DNA of 64,000 bases from Saccharomyces paradoxus (GCF_002079055.1 NC_047493.1:930001-994000); one strand, 5' to 3'; shown: positions 28,831 to 41,005, counted from the stretch's first letter. Notes: generated from the letters alone by a model not told the origin. Numbers and translations are program-made.

Positions 28831-30195
28831 ATGCAACCTAAAACTTTCGTCCACCAACTTCATGCAATTCTGCTGGAACCGGAAGTGAATAAATGGATAT
28901 ACTGGTCTCCGACTGATAACATGGTATTTTTTCTGAAGCCATACGATCCTAATTTTAGTACACATGTTTTGAAACGCTATTTCAAACATGGTAACGTTAA
29001 TAGTTTTGTTCGTCAACTACACATGTACGGGTTTCATAAACTGTCTCATCCTTCTCCAGACCAATCTTCTGCCAACAATGGCAACATCAAAGAACTTGTT
29101 GAATGGAAATTCACTCACCCATCTGGATTCTTCTTCAAAGAGGCCAATGCCGGTATCTTGAATAAAATCCAAAGGAAGAGCACTGGTGTAGGAAAAGATG
29201 GTAAAAGAAAGAATATCCTGTCACCAATATCTGTCAGTTATGTCGATGCTTCAAGGCTAAATGTCCTCTCTCAGCAATCTGGTCCAACTTCCGTGAGAGA
29301 ACCCTCAAGCATGTTTATGGGTAGTCCTGCACATCATTACTCAATATCTCAAAGTCCTCCGCATATCAATATACCACAGCAGCAACAGAGTAATGGACCC
29401 TACCTCATATCCTCGCTGCCTCCTCAGCAACCCACAGTGAACATGATGCGAAGGCAAAGCATCTCGGCAAGGATGATGAACTCTTATGATTATCCTAATC
29501 AATTTCCGTCCCAAGATAGTATAGTGCAACCTCAACAGCCGCAACAAGTACTTTCCCCGCAAGCATTATCGGGTCCTCCAATGAAGAAATCGCGAACCCT
29601 ATCTTCGACAGATGATCTAAAGGCAACTTCTTTGCCGATCGTTAATTACCCAATGCCATACCATCCTGGAACTTTTGCCCAACAGCAGCAGCAACCGCTT
29701 CCTGCAATACCGCCATATTCTACTTACTCTACTCCATTTCCCTCAATGATGAATTCTCTTACGAACTCTGCATCTAATTCACCCGCTTTAGGAGTTTGTA
29801 ATAATAATGTAACACTATCGAAAAAAAGCAATATAAGTGAAAGGCAAGCTTTGGACAATCATATACAAACTTTAAAGAACTCTATATCAACGATCACTGA
29901 CTTGATAGAAAAACACATCAACGGCGCACAGCAAGATGAAAATAAAACTCAAACAAATGATGCATTGAGCAAAGATCTTCGAACAAGCTTATCCCTTTTA
30001 CAAAATTCTAAAGAAGAAATTATTCAACTCGAAAGTAAATGGACGTCCATGCAATCCGTGAAAACAGCTGCCTTACCCCTCCAAGAAACTACTAATACAT
30101 CCTCCACCTTAACTCCTCTGACGTCCAGCATCACTCCCAAGAGTATACCTATAATCACAAAAGGTGAAGTCGCCAGTAAACCAGCATCTTACTGA
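28831..30195 (+). CDS. MGA1: HSF-domain transcription factor Mga1
   Basis: 454 residues (S. cerevisiae 456). Mga1 is a heat-shock-factor-like regulator of pseudohyphal growth. The HSF-type DNA-binding domain covers about 2-115: KTFVHQLHAILLEPE, then the recognition region KHGNVNSFVRQLHMYGFHKL, then WKFTHPSGFFFKEA. The rest is low-complexity, rich in Gln, Pro and Ser, with a helical segment at about 345-415 that may oligomerise. It has no paralog in the window. The next gene, RIE1, converges on it across an oddly long spacer. Confidence 0.96.
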   Translation: MQPKTFVHQLHAILLEPEVNKWIYWSPTDNMVFFLKPYDPNFSTHVLKRYFKHGNVNSFVRQLHMYGFHKLSHPSPDQSSANNGNIKELVEWKFTHPSGFFFKEANAGILNKIQRKSTGVGKDGKRKNILSPISVSYVDASRLNVLSQQSGPTSVREPSSMFMGSPAHHYSISQSPPHINIPQQQQSNGPYLISSLPPQQPTVNMMRRQSISARMMNSYDYPNQFPSQDSIVQPQQPQQVLSPQALSGPPMKKSRTLSSTDDLKATSLPIVNYPMPYHPGTFAQQQQQPLPAIPPYSTYSTPFPSMMNSLTNSASNSPALGVCNNNVTLSKKSNISERQALDNHIQTLKNSISTITDLIEKHINGAQQDENKTQTNDALSKDLRTSLSLLQNSKEEIIQLESKWTSMQSVKTAALPLQETTNTSSTLTPLTSSITPKSIPIITKGEVASKPASY

Positions 30196-31844
30196 AGCTA
30201 TTCACTTGAACGTTGCATCCAACTGTAAAGATTGTTCTTGCTGTTAACACCAGAGAACATTCAGTGAACGTAGAGAAGTACGAAGATTCTCTATATTTTT
30301 GCATATTAGACATTAGGGGAAAGAATGTAATTATTTCAGAAACCAAAAAAAAAAAGAATCACAAGCTGTGTTTGATACTATAAATTTTTAATATGATTAA
30401 TTTAACATAAATTATGGCCATTTTTCTTTCCCGTTGCACTTGTTCTCCAATTTTTTTCTATGAAAAAACTTTAAAAATTTCAAATGTAAGAAAGCAGAGC
30501 AGATCTTTCGTAAGGATCCGCTTAACATTCCAACAAAAAAAAGGAAAAAATGAAACAGTAATTTTGTTCTATCTACCCTTCGCTTCCCCTTCGCTCCTCT
30601 TTCGCTCTGTAAATTTTTTACTCGCGCGCTTCCGACTTTTGAAAGAAGGAGTAATAAAGTTAAATAAATGTAATTAAATTATGCTTTTTAGGCAAATTCG
30701 GGACGTTGTTGCCACGTATTTCTTTTCTATGCAAGCACTTCCCTCCTTTTCTTTCATCTCTGTTTTCCTACCAGCTAAAAACTTGAGAGCTGCCTCTTGG
30801 TTCCTTATTGCCTGTGAAACATTGCCTGGCTTGTCCGTCAAGGCGTTTCTTCCGTGCTTTTTAAATACCAAAGTCATTCGAGACGTATTTATCGACATGT
30901 TATTTCTTAGTGTTTATCTGAGACGGATTTTTAGGTTATTCGTATTATATTTAAAGTTTTAAGATTAAATAACTTATCCAGACGCGTTCGGAGAGTGCAT
31001 TCAGCAAGATGTAAATTTCTTCAGTTTTCCGTGTTGGGACTGGAAAAAAAAATAATTAAATAGCTGCGGGAGAGCCGAAAATAGGTTAGAGAAAAAAAAA
31101 AGGCAAGTAATATGGGCGTGAGTGTTAAACGTCCATTGCCTACTGTATTAGCGGCTTGACGTAGGTGTAACAGTAGTTATTAAGGAATTATTAGGATCGT
31201 TTTGATTACTTGTATCGGATTTCGAGAACATTAACGTTTCAATCAAGGACGATTGATCACTTTAAATACTTTTCATATTCATAGCCTGTCTAACTAATTA
31301 TTTATAGAAAACACGATATATTTCTTAGTGTAGGCAAGAAATTTGAAAAGCATCATATGCGGAACTGTACTAAGGCCTGTAGTTCTAGAACAAATTGAAA
31401 AGGATATCGCTTTGATCAAAGGGAAAATTGTTATGATATTCGGTAAGCAGATAGTGATTTTAGATACTTTACGGCACCTTTAAGATATCAAAAGGTCGTG
31501 CTCTTCCTAAAAGCGGCAGCATCTTCTGAAGTGGATATAACCCTGCATGTCAAAGGCGTGTTTTTGTATGCAATTCTTGCTGAACAGTGAGTCTTTTATT
31601 TCGAGGATCTTGTGAAACTGTTCATTTATCCTCCGGGCAGTAAAAGTCAATGCAGCATTCATTTCATTAAAGAAACGGCATAGCAAAGAGAAAACTATCA
31701 CACCCCAGCTGAGTATACAGGTCCTCAAAGAAATGAAGAGAAAATAAGGGTAAAAAGTATGAATAAGATAAATGAAAATATAAAAAGAAATCAACTAATA
31801 CAGAAAGAAAGAAGTAGACAATGACACCCACGGACTGATGAAAT
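30196..31844. other. Long convergent spacer between MGA1 and RIE1
   Basis: 1649 bp between two gene 3' ends, so neither neighbour needs a promoter here. It holds a 74-codon minus-strand ATG ORF (30674-30898), coding-like plus-strand segments (about 31334-31590) and A/T-rich sequence. I recognise no known RNA gene or LTR. Confidence 0.6.
30674..30898 (-). CDS. Candidate small protein of unknown function
   Basis: A 74-codon ORF with an ATG start and a second in-frame ATG at codon 8. I do not recognise the product. The middle (KKHGRNALTDKPGNVSQAIR, then NQEAALKFLAGRKTEMKEKE) looks like a soluble helical basic protein. The last 20 residues are less convincing. It sits in a convergent spacer that is otherwise unexplained. 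The opposite strand is also open for 93 codons over this span, so chance or antisense openness cannot be excluded. Confidence 0.3.
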   Translation of the reverse strand: MSINTSRMTLVFKKHGRNALTDKPGNVSQAIRNQEAALKFLAGRKTEMKEKEGSACIEKKYVATTSRICLKSII

Positions 31845-34187
31845 CTAGTAGTCCATAGAATAATCACCACTTGAGAATTCTTCCTCTTCGTTGTTACCGC
31901 TTGCCATTATAGGAATATGATTTGCTGCAGAATTTTGTGGGGGTATCATGTAGGGTACTGGCGGTACTTGCGGAATGAAGCCAAATGATGGGAACATTGG
32001 CATCATCCAATTGGGGTTATTCTGGTTGGCGCCTATTAAGTTGTAACTGTTCACGGGCTTTGCGCTAGTACTAGGGTACTGTAGCGGCATGAAGTAATTT
32101 TCCCTCGAAACTTGCTGTTGAGAGTGGTTCTGGGTCATTAAGGCGTTTATAAATTTCTTATTATATTTTGTTGGATAAGCCTTATGATAGTCATTGTGTG
32201 GCTGAGAATTTTGAAACTTTGATGAGTTGTCAGTTTGGGATTGGTCATCATCATCACTTGTGGACAAATTACCACGTTTTTGGGCAAAAGAGACAGATAA
32301 CACCTGGTCCTTGCTCACTTGATACCCATCTGTATTTAAAATTGCCTTGGCTGCATCCAATGGACTTTCAAAAGAAACAAAACCATACCCCCTTGATGAT
32401 CCCACTGGCAGGTCACTATCTGACGAGCTATCGTTCGATTGTTGACGATACTTGTTCTTACTACCCCCGACAGTAATGACCTTAACGCTGATTATCTCAC
32501 CAAAAGATTTGTAGAAATCATATAAATCTTCATCTGTCCAAGAAAGAGGGATGTGCTTGACATATAGGTTTGACTCCTGTTGATTACTCATTGGTATAGG
32601 TAAGCTATAAGAAGTTGATGGGTACTGGTACATGTCGAATTTGTTGCCCATAAATCTAGGCACCCGTTGGCCGCGACCCTCACTAAAGGATTCTCTTTGA
32701 GGATAGAAGAGATCCATCTTCTCTGATACAGGAGTTGATCTTACAGAATCAAAATACCGTACATTTGAGGTATCATTACTGTTCCCACTTTTATTATTGT
32801 TGAAGTAATATCTATCATATGTATAATTATTGTAATCATACATTGGGTTATTTGCGAACTCCAAGGCTTCCATATCATTATGGTTACTAATGGAAGATTG
32901 CCTGTCATGGCTATTGTGATTGTTGTAAACTTTATGTTGAACTGCCTTATTAACAACAAGTCTGTTTCCATGCCACATAAATCCATTGAATGTCTCGATG
33001 GCTACTAGTGCCTGTTCGTGGTTGATAAGCTTGATGAAACCATAACCCTTCAACATATCTTCATCTTGGGCAGTTCCATTAATGTTATTAGAAGATTTAT
33101 TCGAGTCTACGGACCCTTCATCATTGAAACTTACGGAACTACTACTCCTTGTATTGTTTCTCTTTGGGAAGTAATATGAGATGATATCAAAATCTGGAAA
33201 CTTTTTTGACAACTCCTTTTTGATTACCTCTATGACTTCTTTAGGTGTAATCAAAGCGTCTATTTTGTCAGGATTGTGGTAAGGCAAATTGCCTATAAAG
33301 AGGCACCTGAAATTATCATCATTGTTGTTTTCTTTGACATGATCCCAGTGAATCCTTTCTCTCTCCTTTCGCTCAACGTGATAATTGATAAATAGTGTAG
33401 ATCCATTTACCGTCCTACCGTTAAGTTCCTTGATGCAGAGTGAAGCTTGAGAACCTAAGGGGTATGAAATGAACCCGTATCCATTGGGTTCGCCTTTCGT
33501 TTTATCATATATCAATTTCATTGATAAAATTGGTCCATATTTTGAGAATAAGAAACTTAGTTCGCCAATCGACAGGCTCTTTGCTATTCCTCCAACAAAG
33601 ATATTTCCAGGATAGGTTAGCGCATGCTTGTTTACACCTATAGACCATTTATCAATGCGTTGCCCATTAGGTTCGCTTTTGAGTAATTCTGAGATACCTG
33701 AACATGCGTTTTCTAACGATTTTGGGTATTTGAATTGTGCTTGCAAAACAGTATCGTATCTCCAATCATCTCCCTTTTCGTTTCCTTCGTAAGATTTTTC
33801 ATATTCTTGACTTCCATGCTCGTAAAGATATGTATCTTTATTTTGTTCGAGGATCTGTAACCTCTTTATGTCTGTAAGAAATTCATATGCTTCCGTGTCA
33901 GAATTGTTAACAGAAATACCTTTATAATGCTGTATTGTGTCCATTATTTGATCAGTTATCCTAGGGTCGCAACGTTCATTTTCTTCTTGCGCCTGCCATT
34001 TTATTCTTATGGTTAATAAATTTGTATTTGCAAGTTGTTCCAGTTGTAGGCCAGTCGAAGTTTTCCTTTCATTTTTTATTGATTGGTCACCAGCTTCTGC
34101 GCTCGTGGTTGTTTGCTGGCTGCAGATGTCTGTATCCTCAGGGCCACTGGATATTACTTCATCCAATGGTTCTTCTGCAATAATCAT
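31845..34187 (-). CDS. RIE1: RNA-binding protein Rie1 (three RRMs)
   Basis: 780 residues (S. cerevisiae YGR250C 781). A cytoplasmic, stress-granule-associated RNA-binding protein reported to act with Sgn1 in the decision to enter meiosis. RRM1 spans about 195-272 (GNIFVGGIAK for RNP2; GYGFISY for RNP1). RRM2 spans about 294-425 with a long low-complexity insertion (RCLFIGNLPY; GYGFIKL). RRM3 lies at about 538-640 (NLYVKHIPLSW; GYGFVSF), with a Ser/Asp insertion. Asn/Ser-rich linkers and a Pro/Met-rich C terminus suggest disorder. It is divergent from NOP19 across 2.1 kb. Confidence 0.95.
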   Translation of the reverse strand: MIIAEEPLDEVISSGPEDTDICSQQTTTSAEAGDQSIKNERKTSTGLQLEQLANTNLLTIRIKWQAQEENERCDPRITDQIMDTIQHYKGISVNNSDTEAYEFLTDIKRLQILEQNKDTYLYEHGSQEYEKSYEGNEKGDDWRYDTVLQAQFKYPKSLENACSGISELLKSEPNGQRIDKWSIGVNKHALTYPGNIFVGGIAKSLSIGELSFLFSKYGPILSMKLIYDKTKGEPNGYGFISYPLGSQASLCIKELNGRTVNGSTLFINYHVERKERERIHWDHVKENNNDDNFRCLFIGNLPYHNPDKIDALITPKEVIEVIKKELSKKFPDFDIISYYFPKRNNTRSSSSVSFNDEGSVDSNKSSNNINGTAQDEDMLKGYGFIKLINHEQALVAIETFNGFMWHGNRLVVNKAVQHKVYNNHNSHDRQSSISNHNDMEALEFANNPMYDYNNYTYDRYYFNNNKSGNSNDTSNVRYFDSVRSTPVSEKMDLFYPQRESFSEGRGQRVPRFMGNKFDMYQYPSTSYSLPIPMSNQQESNLYVKHIPLSWTDEDLYDFYKSFGEIISVKVITVGGSKNKYRQQSNDSSSDSDLPVGSSRGYGFVSFESPLDAAKAILNTDGYQVSKDQVLSVSFAQKRGNLSTSDDDDQSQTDNSSKFQNSQPHNDYHKAYPTKYNKKFINALMTQNHSQQQVSRENYFMPLQYPSTSAKPVNSYNLIGANQNNPNWMMPMFPSFGFIPQVPPVPYMIPPQNSAANHIPIMASGNNEEEEFSSGDYSMDY

Positions 34188-36293
34188 CTTCGAAACTTCT
34201 AGTACGATTTGTCTCTCACGTAAGGTGTGTTTAATAGAATAATACTCGTGATTTTATTTTTGGACCTTAAAATCAGGGTGCCTTATAATTTGGAATGTGT
34301 GCTATCCTTGATTTGCTTACTCTTTTTTGAGATCACTGAACGAATCAAAAATATAATCCTTCGAACAAAAGGTACTCTTCAAGTATTGTTTACTTGTCTA
34401 ATACCTAAGGGAAGTTTCTTTATTGTGCTTAGATATATATATAGCGCAGTGGCCAAGAAAATGTTAACGTGAAATAACGACTAACGGACAAGCGTTATGC
34501 ACGGAAAGAGATCTACCAAATTCCGCCCAATAGGGAATCTCCGACTGTATTTTTTTTGCCCTTTGGTCAGCTATTCCCGGGAAGGGCATAAATTGAATCA
34601 AGCGCCAATTTTACCTCTTCGGCTAGTAATCGGATCAGCGGGAGGACTACCGTACACAACAGAATGCCGAAAGTGTCGATTAATCAATCGCGCTCCATGA
34701 GGCTTATCCGCATCGTAGTTGCGTCTTAGCCGGGATAAAATATTAATCATCTCAATCCTCTAGAATGCTCTAGAGATTATGTAAAGCGTAGCCCCGTACA
34801 TGATTAAATAATTTTCGGTTTCTTACCCCGTAACCACGAGTTGCGGTGTTTTTTCTTCTATCGGGGCAATAAGCGGGCGTAGCTTCTCGGGAATGTAAAA
34901 ACTGTACTTCTCACCATGAAGTAGTTGGATCTTGAAATGGGATGGACCGGATGAATATGCAAGTGCTAAGATCCTTGTATTCGCGTATGATTATATCCTT
35001 CTTCAGATAGGGTTAGTTGGTTTCATTTTTTTTTAATTATTTTCCGCCAGCAACCGTAGTACTGACTAATTATCTCCAAATAGATGCTCTGGAGAAGAAG
35101 AGAATTTCGGTCACTGGTTTATGCATTAGCTTCGGAAAGCTCCATTCTTGGGACGTAAGCCAGGCATGAGTGCGATTGTCACCTGCTGTCCTCAAGCTGT
35201 TGTAGCCCCTATTGTTTCTTTGCGTCGCACACATTCTTGGACTTTTAAAATATACGGCACTAAGGAGAAACATAACCTTCCGTATACGAGATTATGGCAG
35301 TTGATGCGATGCCCAATGATACGTGACAAGGACAGTATATACTGTTGAAGATGCTGATATGACTTATGAAATATAGCCGCCCTTCCTCTTTATTGACGAT
35401 TATTAGGTATGGTAATATTAAAAAAAATATTATATTCAACACGACCTCCATAAAAATGCTTTGAAATTGGTGAATCTACCCGGTGGGTTTATCTCATGCA
35501 ACGCATTTTCTATATAGCCTCTTCGTCTTATATTCTCATTCTCTTTCTCTAAGCGCCGAAGATATCGTGAGTGCTATGAAGGAAAAAAAGGCACTTTCGA
35601 GCGCGGAATATAGTTATATAGGAAAAGATATGGCGTTATATTCGTAATATCTTCAAGATACTGTCCTCCCGGAAAACCCTAATTCAGAGAGGAAAGTGAA
35701 ACGAAGGAAAAGGACTACAATGAATTGGACGCTACGAAGTCCCTTCATTGGAAAACGATGGAAGAGACAAGGAGGAGACGTTTCCAGCAACCTAGAACGG
35801 CCTCAGACTCTTCAATTATGTAATTTTTTTGTTTAGAAAATCTAAAGCAAGGCAGGGTCCGACATTTCCTACAAACTCTTGAATGAAATAGCGAGAGACA
35901 CTTATACAGACAGAAACCGTGCCATCTCACTCCAGATCGTTTCCACTGAGACCGCCTTAAAGTGCCTGCTTTCTTAACTGTTATCTTTTTAGGTCCTTTG
36001 TTAGTATCAATCTGGGTTGCAATATGTATATATGAGGTTTCAGCAAGACAATAACGATTATATGATTGATTCTGTTTCAAAGGTATTGTAAATGGTCATA
36101 GTGGGCGCTATCACTTCTTGACGGCCTGCAGTTGTTCTGTGACGCGGGCAATTTTTTAGCGATGAGATTGAAAAAAAACTAATGCATAAAAAAGATTCTA
36201 AAATTTAGAACATGTTAAAGCAATCGTTCTTCTCACACTTCAGCCTTCAGTCGATACAGATTATTGTGTTATCTTTGTTGGATAGTGTTCAGG
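34188..36293. other. Long divergent spacer between RIE1 and NOP19
   Basis: 2106 bp serving as promoters for RIE1 (left) and NOP19 (right). It contains a 7-bp-arm palindrome around TCTAGA (34758-34775), a CCCCT at 35206-35210 and a PAC motif near NOP19. ORFs of 60-111 codons occur on both strands, but none resembles a known family. No tRNA or LTR boundary was found. Confidence 0.55.
36159..36166 (+). promoter_or_regulatory. PAC element upstream of NOP19
   Basis: GCGATGAG is flanked by T- and A-tracts (ATTTTTTA before, TTGAAAAAAA after, an RRPE-like context) and lies 128 bp upstream of the NOP19 ATG. It matches the ribosome-biogenesis regulon signature. Confidence 0.65.
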
Positions 36294-36884
36294 ATGAGTA
36301 GGGCCAAAGAATTACAAGAAAAGCTCAATTTGCAAGCCAAACTTCAGTCAACTTTCAGTAACAATACAGCTGCGGTTTTAGACTGGCTGAAAGAATCGGA
36401 TGAAACCGGTGACAGCACTGATACAGAACGTAATAAACAGGTAGAAAATCATAAAGAGTTGGAGGATGGCAAGAAGGCATTTTTCAAACTTCCCGTTTTG
36501 CAGATTGGGTCGGGCCTACACTTTCGCACACAAGATGACGTTTCTAGTAAAGAAGATATACATACGATTGGTGAATTTATTGAGGGTGATAAAAAGGTAA
36601 GTTCGTTGGCAAAGAAAAAGAAAAGAAGCGACCAAGGGTTGCAGCGAAATAATATGTACAGAATCACTAAAGATGATACCAAAGCCATGGTTGCGCTAAA
36701 AAGAAAAATGAGGAAAGGTGAGAGGGGAGGACTAAGAAAGAAACAAGAGCAGACCAAAAGCAATATCTCGACCTCGTATAGTTTTAGCGATGAAGAAAAT
36801 GGAGACGTAGGGGCAATGCCGCAAAAGTCTACAAAAAAAACTTTTGGTTTGCTTTTTGATAAAAAAAAAAGAGCACGTAAATGA
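36294..36884 (+). CDS. NOP19: Nucleolar small-subunit processome protein Nop19
   Basis: 196 residues, matching S. cerevisiae. Nop19 is an essential component of the 90S pre-ribosome needed for 18S rRNA processing at sites A0, A1 and A2. The protein is charged and probably helical: N-terminal [18 protein letters not shown], then the conserved stretch [17 protein letters not shown] at about 63-79, then very basic Lys/Arg tracts ([24 protein letters not shown]) and the end KKKRARK. The start was chosen at MSRAKE over a codon ten residues upstream. Ser and Asp substitutions relative to S. cerevisiae are common. Confidence 0.93.
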   Translation: MSRAKELQEKLNLQAKLQSTFSNNTAAVLDWLKESDETGDSTDTERNKQVENHKELEDGKKAFFKLPVLQIGSGLHFRTQDDVSSKEDIHTIGEFIEGDKKVSSLAKKKKRSDQGLQRNNMYRITKDDTKAMVALKRKMRKGERGGLRKKQEQTKSNISTSYSFSDEENGDVGAMPQKSTKKTFGLLFDKKKRARK

Positions 36885-37490
36885 TTTTGAACACTTTTGG
36901 GTAGCAAAGTACATGTTTCTCCCGCCTCTTTTTTATTCTATGTAGAGCGTATTGATATTTGCTTGGCAGCAAATGAATACGTACTGAACAGAATTCTAAC
37001 CAGATGCAGTTATTCATACTACAATAGTAAGTACGCGAACAACCGCTAGAGCAGAAATGAATGGGATGTATCAATTTCAGATGACCCCAAAGAATTTATT
37101 AATTTTCCGCTGCAACTCTTTGGCCGGCAACCATTTGCATTTACCAAATTCTTTTCATTACTCGAGGGTGGAGCGAAAACAATAAGACACGCAGTGTCTC
37201 ACAAGGGTACAAAATACACATTCTCAAGTGTTTTAAGTCAAATATTATGTTGAGTATAGGCATTCTCATATAAATTTTTTCGTGGTTACGTATTGATGTA
37301 TTATTTCACTACCGCTTTCGGTTTTTCTAGCCTATATTTGTCATTTTATACGTTTATGGATTTTTCAAGACTAAATAATTATACTACGTAAATGTTTGAT
37401 TAAGCGATAAATAAAACCAAAGGATTGGTTAGGAAGAGCGCGGACCGCCCAAGAAGTCTTCAATTAACTTAAGCTCGTATTTTACATTAG
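36885..37490. other. Intergenic region, GCN5 promoter
   Basis: A 606-bp A/T-rich spacer. No gene or strong factor site is recognised. Confidence 0.5.
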
Positions 37491-38810
<1,320 letters not shown>

Positions 38811-38978
38811 TACGTAGAGGACACTTTTTCACTACCAGTTCTTCTATAAAAGAAATAAGTGTTCAACAACGGGAGAGGATTTAATAATTGAGGCCATGCT
38901 GCTACTTTTTCTTTCATTTTGTAAAATCTTTTTTTCTTTCTTAATGTGACGTTGGTATTTACCTTTATGTAACTATAT

Positions 38979-39761
38979 TTATGACATTTCAACATCCGCT
39001 TCTTCAGGACTTTCTGTAGCCTCTTTCTCCTTCAACTCTTTTATCAACTCAGCAGTCATTTTGTCATCATATATTTTAAACCCGTCTTGCTTTGTTATAC
39101 GACTCAATTGTGCGTTATTTTCGTCAAGTTTTTCCTCCATTACTTGCTTTAAAATTTTTAGGACAAGAAGCTCAGCTTCTTTCAAAGTTAAGGAAGAATG
39201 CCATTCGTTCAATAATTCTGCCTGTGCTCCTTCAGAACCGGAACCGATGGCTTTAGCATTATAACGGTAAAAAGTTCCAGATGGTTCTGCATGGAAAAGT
39301 TGATAACCATCATCCACATCATGGCCAGCAATTAGCAAAGCAACTCCAAATGGTCTAGACATTAGCCTTTCTTCACCGGAGGCACCTTCACCAAACCTTA
39401 GAGCAAGATCACACACCGATTGCGTTAATGATTCGACATTAATATCCTCATCGTAGTATAGATTATGTGTTACTGCGGCAGTGCGCGCATGTTCAATCAT
39501 GGAACGAGCATCCGCTGTAAGCCCACTCATTGCACAACCAATATGACGATCAATCTCCACAATTTTTTCAATAGAATCAGATTCTAATAATGGGGAAGTA
39601 GCACGTTTCTCCACACCTAGCACAACACCTTCTTTCGTGGCAATACCAATTGCTGTAGATCCTAATTTGATGGCCTCCAAAGAATACTCAACTTGAAATA
39701 ATCTACCTTCTGGGGAAAATGTGCTTACACCACGATCATATTCACTTCTAGTTAAAAACAT
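38979..39761 (-). CDS. PUP2: 20S proteasome alpha-5 subunit
   Basis: 260 residues, as in S. cerevisiae. A structural subunit of the outer ring of the 20S core particle. The alpha-type signature is at the N terminus ([20 protein letters not shown]), followed by GSTAIGI and [11 protein letters not shown]. As expected for alpha subunits there is no processed propeptide or catalytic N-terminal Thr. The C terminus is acidic ([10 protein letters not shown]). A perfect Rpn4 box lies about 96 bp upstream. Confidence 0.97.
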   Translation of the reverse strand: MFLTRSEYDRGVSTFSPEGRLFQVEYSLEAIKLGSTAIGIATKEGVVLGVEKRATSPLLESDSIEKIVEIDRHIGCAMSGLTADARSMIEHARTAAVTHNLYYDEDINVESLTQSVCDLALRFGEGASGEERLMSRPFGVALLIAGHDVDDGYQLFHAEPSGTFYRYNAKAIGSGSEGAQAELLNEWHSSLTLKEAELLVLKILKQVMEEKLDENNAQLSRITKQDGFKIYDDKMTAELIKELKEKEATESPEEADVEMS

Positions 39762-39856
39762 CTTTTTTAGTTATATTATCCAACTGAAATTTATGTTCTT
39801 ATTGATTTGGATCCTGTTTGTATAGCGCTCTCTTATTCAATTTCCTAGTCTATTCA

Positions 39857-39865
39857 TTTGCCACC
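39857..39865 (-). promoter_or_regulatory. Rpn4 PACE box of PUP2
   Basis: GGTGGCAAA on the minus strand is an exact match to the proteasome-associated control element, 96 bp upstream of the ATG. It is the expected site for coordinate induction of proteasome genes by Rpn4. Confidence 0.85.
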
Positions 39866-41005
39866 GGTTTTGGTTTAGAAGAACCCTGTATATTCAAATT
39901 TCAAAATGCATTTCGTATATCGTGATCCTTTGAACTGGCCATTAATTTTTGGGCATTATCAACATAAAATCAACGTACCTCCATTAATGGTTATTCGGTA
40001 GTACGTTCGACAGTCAAATTCATTTCAGTAGAAATCTTTTCGGCACCACTCTTGAGAGTGTGTTTGCTTTTTCTTTTTGAGTTGCATTTTTCTGTGAAAA
40101 AGTTCATGTTTTGGTATTTCTTTCATTATTTCCTTGCACAAAAGGTAAAAGCGTAAAAAAGAAAAAACAGCAAGAGAAGCATTTTCAAGCAAAAAAAGTG
40201 TTAACGGCAATAAACCTGAACTCTTGTGACATACTGTTACCACAACATGTAATTGAGACGGCCAACGCTTATTCAGAGTTACTTAGTACAAGGATTATCG
40301 TCAATTTTTTCTCGATAAGCAAGTATTTTCCTCACATACAAATGTCTATAACAATACTAATAATTTACACATAGGTATAGTGTATACATAGAGTGGACAT
40401 AGCTGGCCCTCTACCGGGAGCTATGCCAACACAAGAGTTCATCCACTTTCACTACTTGTTTCTCAGTGACCCCAACAATCTGAGATATCCAGCAGTGTAG
40501 CAGAAATAGGTGAATGAATATACTATTCGACATTTCTTCTCAACCGTAGAATCAATACTCACAAGACATCCATTGTAAAGATGACATAGAAAATCGCTTT
40601 ACCATACCGCTAAAAACTGATATACGCCGCGGAATCCGGCAAACAATTGTTAAAAAAATTTGAGCAGCTCTCTGCACCGAAGCCGTTTAGCGTTCCCACT
40701 AGTCGGATGCCGCGGGCGCTTGAGCACCTCATGCACAGCAACAACACTATGGTTTGGTGGCAACCTGAATTCACTCGTTGACGCATGCATGAGCCGTGAA
40801 GCGGGACAAAAAAAAATAAGTTCCTCCATGAATGCCGGCACGTGCGATCGTCGTGGCGGGGTTTTAAGAATGCATGTCACAAATTGTCGCATTACCGCGG
40901 AACCGCTAGACAATCATTACTGACGCAAATCCGTTGAAATAAATGACGAAAAGGAAGAAAAAAGAGAAAAATACCGCTTCTAGCCGGGTCATCTACCAAC
41001 CCGAG

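Noticed and set aside
31775-31785. 11/11 match to the ARS consensus core
   Set aside because: The same A/T-rich word occurs by chance elsewhere (for example near 18697). Without B elements or origin data it cannot be called an origin.
35344-35440. TGTTG...CAACA-bounded stretch resembling LTR ends
   Set aside because: At about 95 bp it is far too short for a yeast LTR and has no internal similarity that I recognise.
35745-36080. 111-codon minus-strand ORF upstream of NOP19
   Set aside because: Composition is rich in Cys, Arg and Lys without domain pattern, and it overlaps the promoter area.
40650-40923. 87-codon ORFs on both strands upstream of ENO1
   Set aside because: Both strands are open because this stretch is GC-richer; they lie in promoter DNA and lack recognisable domains.
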